A stretch of 64,000 nucleotides of DNA, from contig JAUXYJ010000055.1 of the NCBI GenBank assembly GCA_030694465.1, forward strand, positions 202,413 to 266,412, written 5' to 3'. This document shows positions 61,597 through 64,000 of this stretch, in pieces; the stretch's first letter is position 1; every line of letters starts with the position of its first letter. A program made the position numbers and the translations under genes. The stretch comes from Deltaproteobacteria bacterium. Lineage in GTDB: Bacteria; Myxococcota_A; Polyangia; Polyangiales; Ga0077539. The notes under the pieces were generated by a model. That model saw only the letters and a list, made by a program, of their open reading frames with translations. It was not told the DNA's origin and did no database searches.

Positions 61597-62238
61597 ATGG
61601 TTGAATTACGCGTTGATCCAGGCCGCCGAAAGCGCTTCGAGAGCGAAGTCCTTCCACATCTTGACGCGCTCCATCGCACCGCCCTGAGGCTGACCCGAAG
61701 CCAAGCCGACGCGGACGACCTGGTGCAAGACTCGGTGCTCAAAGCCTACCGATTCTTCGATCACTACGAAGCGGGGACTAACATCCGCGCGTGGCTCCTG
61801 CGGCTGCTCACCAACGTGTTTTTCTCGAAGTACCGAAGACAAACGCTGGACTCGCAGCTCAAGACCCTTGGTCAAGGAGACCCCGTGGCCGACGGCTGGA
61901 TGGGCGCCGCGACGATGGCTCCAAACCGTGAGCCCGAGCGCTTGGCCGAAAAAGCGATCCTCGAGGGCTCCGTGATGCGCGCCGTCGAAGAGCTCCCCGA
62001 AGAGTTTCGAGCAGTGCTTTTGCTAGCAGATGTTGAAGGGTTGACCTACCGAGAGATCGCAGAGTCCATGGGCTGTCCCATCGGCACGATCATGTCGCGA
62101 CTGCACCGTGCCCGTCGCGCGGTGGCGACCAAGCTCGGGGTCACACACACAAGCAACCAAGCCCCAAAGGACGAAGCCTCGCCTGTGGTCAACATGAACG
62201 ATTTTCGCCTGCGTCAGAAGAAAGAGGTCGCAGGGTGA
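61597..62238 (+). CDS. ECF RNA polymerase sigma factor
   Basis: 213 residues. Region 2: LHRTALRLTRSQADADDLVQDSVLKAYRFFDHYEAGTNIRAWLLRLLTNVFFSKYRR. Region 4: EELPEEFRAVLLLADVEGLTYREIAESMGCPIGTIMSRLHRARRAV. Both are canonical. A short C-terminal tail follows. The stop overlaps the start of the anti-sigma gene (GTGA), the usual pairing. It is probably released by an envelope signal through that partner. Confidence 0.95.
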   Translation: MVELRVDPGRRKRFESEVLPHLDALHRTALRLTRSQADADDLVQDSVLKAYRFFDHYEAGTNIRAWLLRLLTNVFFSKYRRQTLDSQLKTLGQGDPVADGWMGAATMAPNREPERLAEKAILEGSVMRAVEELPEEFRAVLLLADVEGLTYREIAESMGCPIGTIMSRLHRARRAVATKLGVTHTSNQAPKDEASPVVNMNDFRLRQKKEVAG

Positions 62239-63056
62239 GCGGCTGCGACGAGACAAGCCGCTACCTTGACGCGTGGCTCGATGGCGAGCTCGACCCCGGA
62301 GCCTCGCTCATCGTCGAGACCCACATCGCGCGTTGCGCGCAGTGTGCCGACGAGGCCGACGCGATTCGCTCGATCAAGAAAGCGCTCGCGTCCACACGCG
62401 AGGGCCACGCGACGCCCGGACATCTTCGCAGCAAGCTCTTGGCGGCCCTGGACGCCGAGGACCAGTCGGCGGTGCGCACCGTCCAAGCCACCCGCCGCAA
62501 GCGGCACGGTTCGGCCTTTGCGCTCGCAGGAGCAGCTCTCGCTGGCATCGCGGTGAGCACGGGCTGGCGTGGCTCGTTGGGCGGGACAACACCCGTCGCC
62601 GGCGCGGCCATGATGCCTCCGATTCTCGAGGACATCGCGCAGCGTCATGCGCGCAATTTGCCCGTCGAAGTGAGCGGCGCGCAGCCCGACCAGGTCTCCA
62701 ATTTTTTCAACGGGAGGCTGGACATTCCGGTTCGCCCCGTGCGGTTTCGCGGCGTGTCTGCGCGGCTCGTCGGTGCGCGAATCTCAAACGTCTCAGACCG
62801 CATGGCTGCGGCCCTGTACTACGACGTCGAAGGTCGCCGCGTGTCGGTGTTTATGTTCGATGCCTCTGTGCTCCCGCGTGCGTTTGCGACCGACAGTCTC
62901 CGTCCTGTGCGGGTCAACAATCAGCCCGCGTACTTGGGCTATGTGCACGGGTACACCGTGGTGATCTCCGAGCGCGCAGGGGTCGGCTACGCGGTCGCGA
63001 GTGACATGCCTCCCGACGCAACGCTGAGCATTTTTGCTCGCGCTGAGCTGCAGTAG
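62235..63056 (+). CDS. Membrane anti-sigma factor with zinc-binding ZAS domain
   Basis: 273 residues from GTG 62235. Residues 1-50 hold the zinc anti-sigma motif (HIARCAQC, HxxxCxxC, plus the N-terminal Cys). One membrane helix lies at about 95-112. The periplasmic part has a beta-rich domain (VRPVRFRGVSARLVGARISNVSDRMAAALYYDVEGRRVSVFMFD). It should bind the ECF factor encoded just upstream and free it upon an oxidative or envelope signal. Confidence 0.92.
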   Translation: MSGCDETSRYLDAWLDGELDPGASLIVETHIARCAQCADEADAIRSIKKALASTREGHATPGHLRSKLLAALDAEDQSAVRTVQATRRKRHGSAFALAGAALAGIAVSTGWRGSLGGTTPVAGAAMMPPILEDIAQRHARNLPVEVSGAQPDQVSNFFNGRLDIPVRPVRFRGVSARLVGARISNVSDRMAAALYYDVEGRRVSVFMFDASVLPRAFATDSLRPVRVNNQPAYLGYVHGYTVVISERAGVGYAVASDMPPDATLSIFARAELQ

Positions 63057-63175
63057 CCGTCGCGATCGCCTCCACGCACGCTCTGGGGATCTTCGCTGGG
63101 CGCGGGATCGCAAAGATTCGCGGTATGCCTTGGCTTCTGCGCGCGCGGTTGGTTACAACGCGCGTTGCCTAAGCC

Positions 63176-64000
63176 ATGACAACCAGCCCAATGGAAGCGC
63201 TCGACGCCATCGAGCACGACGTCGATGCATCGTTTTTGCCAGTCCAGAGCGACCCAGAGCTCCGCGCGGTCTACGCACGCTGGCTCGGTCGCGAAGGCGC
63301 CGTCACCCTCTTGATGCGACGGATGCCCGAGCTCCCGGGCCCCGAGCGAAAGACCTTTGGCCAGGCGATTAACAGGGTCAAAGACAAGGTCGAGGCCGCC
63401 AAGACCGTGTGCGAACAGCGCCTGCGCGAGCACGCGCGCGCGCTGGACCTTGGTCGTGAGCCGCTCGATGTCTCCCTCCCGGGGCGCAAGCCTCGCGTCG
63501 GTCGCCTCCACCCGCTCTCGCGCATGATGTACGATGTGATCGACGCGTTTGTAGCCATGGGTTTCGACGTGGCCGAGGGCCCCGAGACCGACTGGGAGAC
63601 CAATAATTTCGAGCGCTTAGGGTTTCCGCCCGATCACCCTGCGATGGACATGCAGGACACGTTCTTCTTGCAACAACCCGACGGGGCGACCGGTCCACGA
63701 GCGCTCTTGCGAACGCACACGAGCACCGTGCAGGTCCGCGAGATGCTCTCGCACGCGCCGCCCGTCATGATCGTCGCGCCGGGGGCTGTCTATCGCCGTG
63801 ACGACGACGCGACGCACAGCCCCATGTTTGCCCAGATCGAGGGGCTCGTGGTCGACCAGGGCATCGCCCTCTCGCACCTGCGCGGCACGCTGGACACCTT
63901 CGCGCGCAAGCTCTTCGGTGAGCGCGTCACGACCCGTATGCGAGGGAGCTATTTTCCGTTCACCGAGCCCAGCGTTGAGCTCGACGCGAGCTGCGCGCTC
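63176..64000 (+). CDS. pheS: Phenylalanine-tRNA ligase alpha subunit (3' end outside the window)
   Basis: 275 codons visible from ATG 63176 to the window edge. The N-terminal coiled coil is followed by HPLSRMMYDVIDAFVAMGFDVAEGPE. Class II motif 1 appears as LLRTHTSTVQVREM and motif 2 as YRRDDDATHSPMFAQIEGLVVD. Motif 3 lies beyond the window. pheT would be expected downstream. It charges tRNA-Phe. Confidence 0.95.
   Translation, partial: MTTSPMEALDAIEHDVDASFLPVQSDPELRAVYARWLGREGAVTLLMRRMPELPGPERKTFGQAINRVKDKVEAAKTVCEQRLREHARALDLGREPLDVSLPGRKPRVGRLHPLSRMMYDVIDAFVAMGFDVAEGPETDWETNNFERLGFPPDHPAMDMQDTFFLQQPDGATGPRALLRTHTSTVQVREMLSHAPPVMIVAPGAVYRRDDDATHSPMFAQIEGLVVDQGIALSHLRGTLDTFARKLFGERVTTRMRGSYFPFTEPSVELDASCAL

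Overview
The window reads as chromosomal DNA of a high-GC, predatory-type deltaproteobacterium of the Myxococcota, most like the Polyangiales side of that phylum. The clues are: a homologue of the gliding and pilus protein FrzS (56828-59080); a Cys-Gly-Cys-Arg plus membrane-helix C-terminus of the MYXO-CTERM kind (12845-14500); about a dozen predicted lipoproteins, several with Asp-Ala-Gly spacers; two Hanks-type Ser/Thr kinases; PP2C phosphatases; and thrombospondin type 3 repeats on a secreted protease. No rRNA, tRNA, CRISPR, integrase or transposase gene was seen.

Layout. 1-8.2 kb: a small lipoprotein, a dienoyl-CoA-reductase-like SDR, a beta-helix lipoprotein, a membrane Ser/Thr kinase with a TerB-like neighbour, and the tldD-tldE pair. 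8.16-12.85 kb: a segment bounded by two direct repeats of about 97 bp that copy the 3' end of tldE. It holds a two-gene lipoprotein/trypsin operon whose start sits behind a CTTGA x4 tract that puts it out of frame. 12.8-25 kb: housekeeping and envelope genes (M15 peptidase, O-methyltransferase, coaX, FecCD permease, DUF2723 membrane protein, PP2C, isopropylmalate-type dehydrogenase, bestrophin, nitronate monooxygenase).

25.2-32.7 kb is a signalling block. siaC-siaB-siaA lie in one operon with an UrtA-like binding protein. They face a zinc-ribbon/kinase/receiver fusion and a histidine kinase carrying what looks like a dead SpoIIE phosphatase domain. No SiaD cyclase is present. 34.8-42.5 kb is a LysR gene followed by a translationally coupled eutB-eutC-eutL-permease-DUF255 operon, with EutL as the only microcompartment shell protein.

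42.5-51.6 kb: epoxide-hydrolase-like protein, beta-barrel candidate, cysteine desulfurase, TetR regulator, ABC-2 exporter, Cys-rich repeat lipoprotein and acyltransferase. 51.6-55.0 kb: a leftward operon GAF - leaderless subtilisin - sigma-like protein - unknown, the least explained unit in the window. 55.2-64 kb: transglutaminase/TPR lipoprotein, FrzS-like protein, HAD phosphatase, PhaR, an ECF sigma/anti-sigma pair and the start of pheS.

A 16-20 bp perfect palindrome (core CCGGCGACGTCGCCGG) occurs eight times exactly and twice in variant form. Most copies lie between genes, often where genes converge, and two lie inside coding sequence. It behaves like a dispersed REP-type element or bidirectional terminator family.
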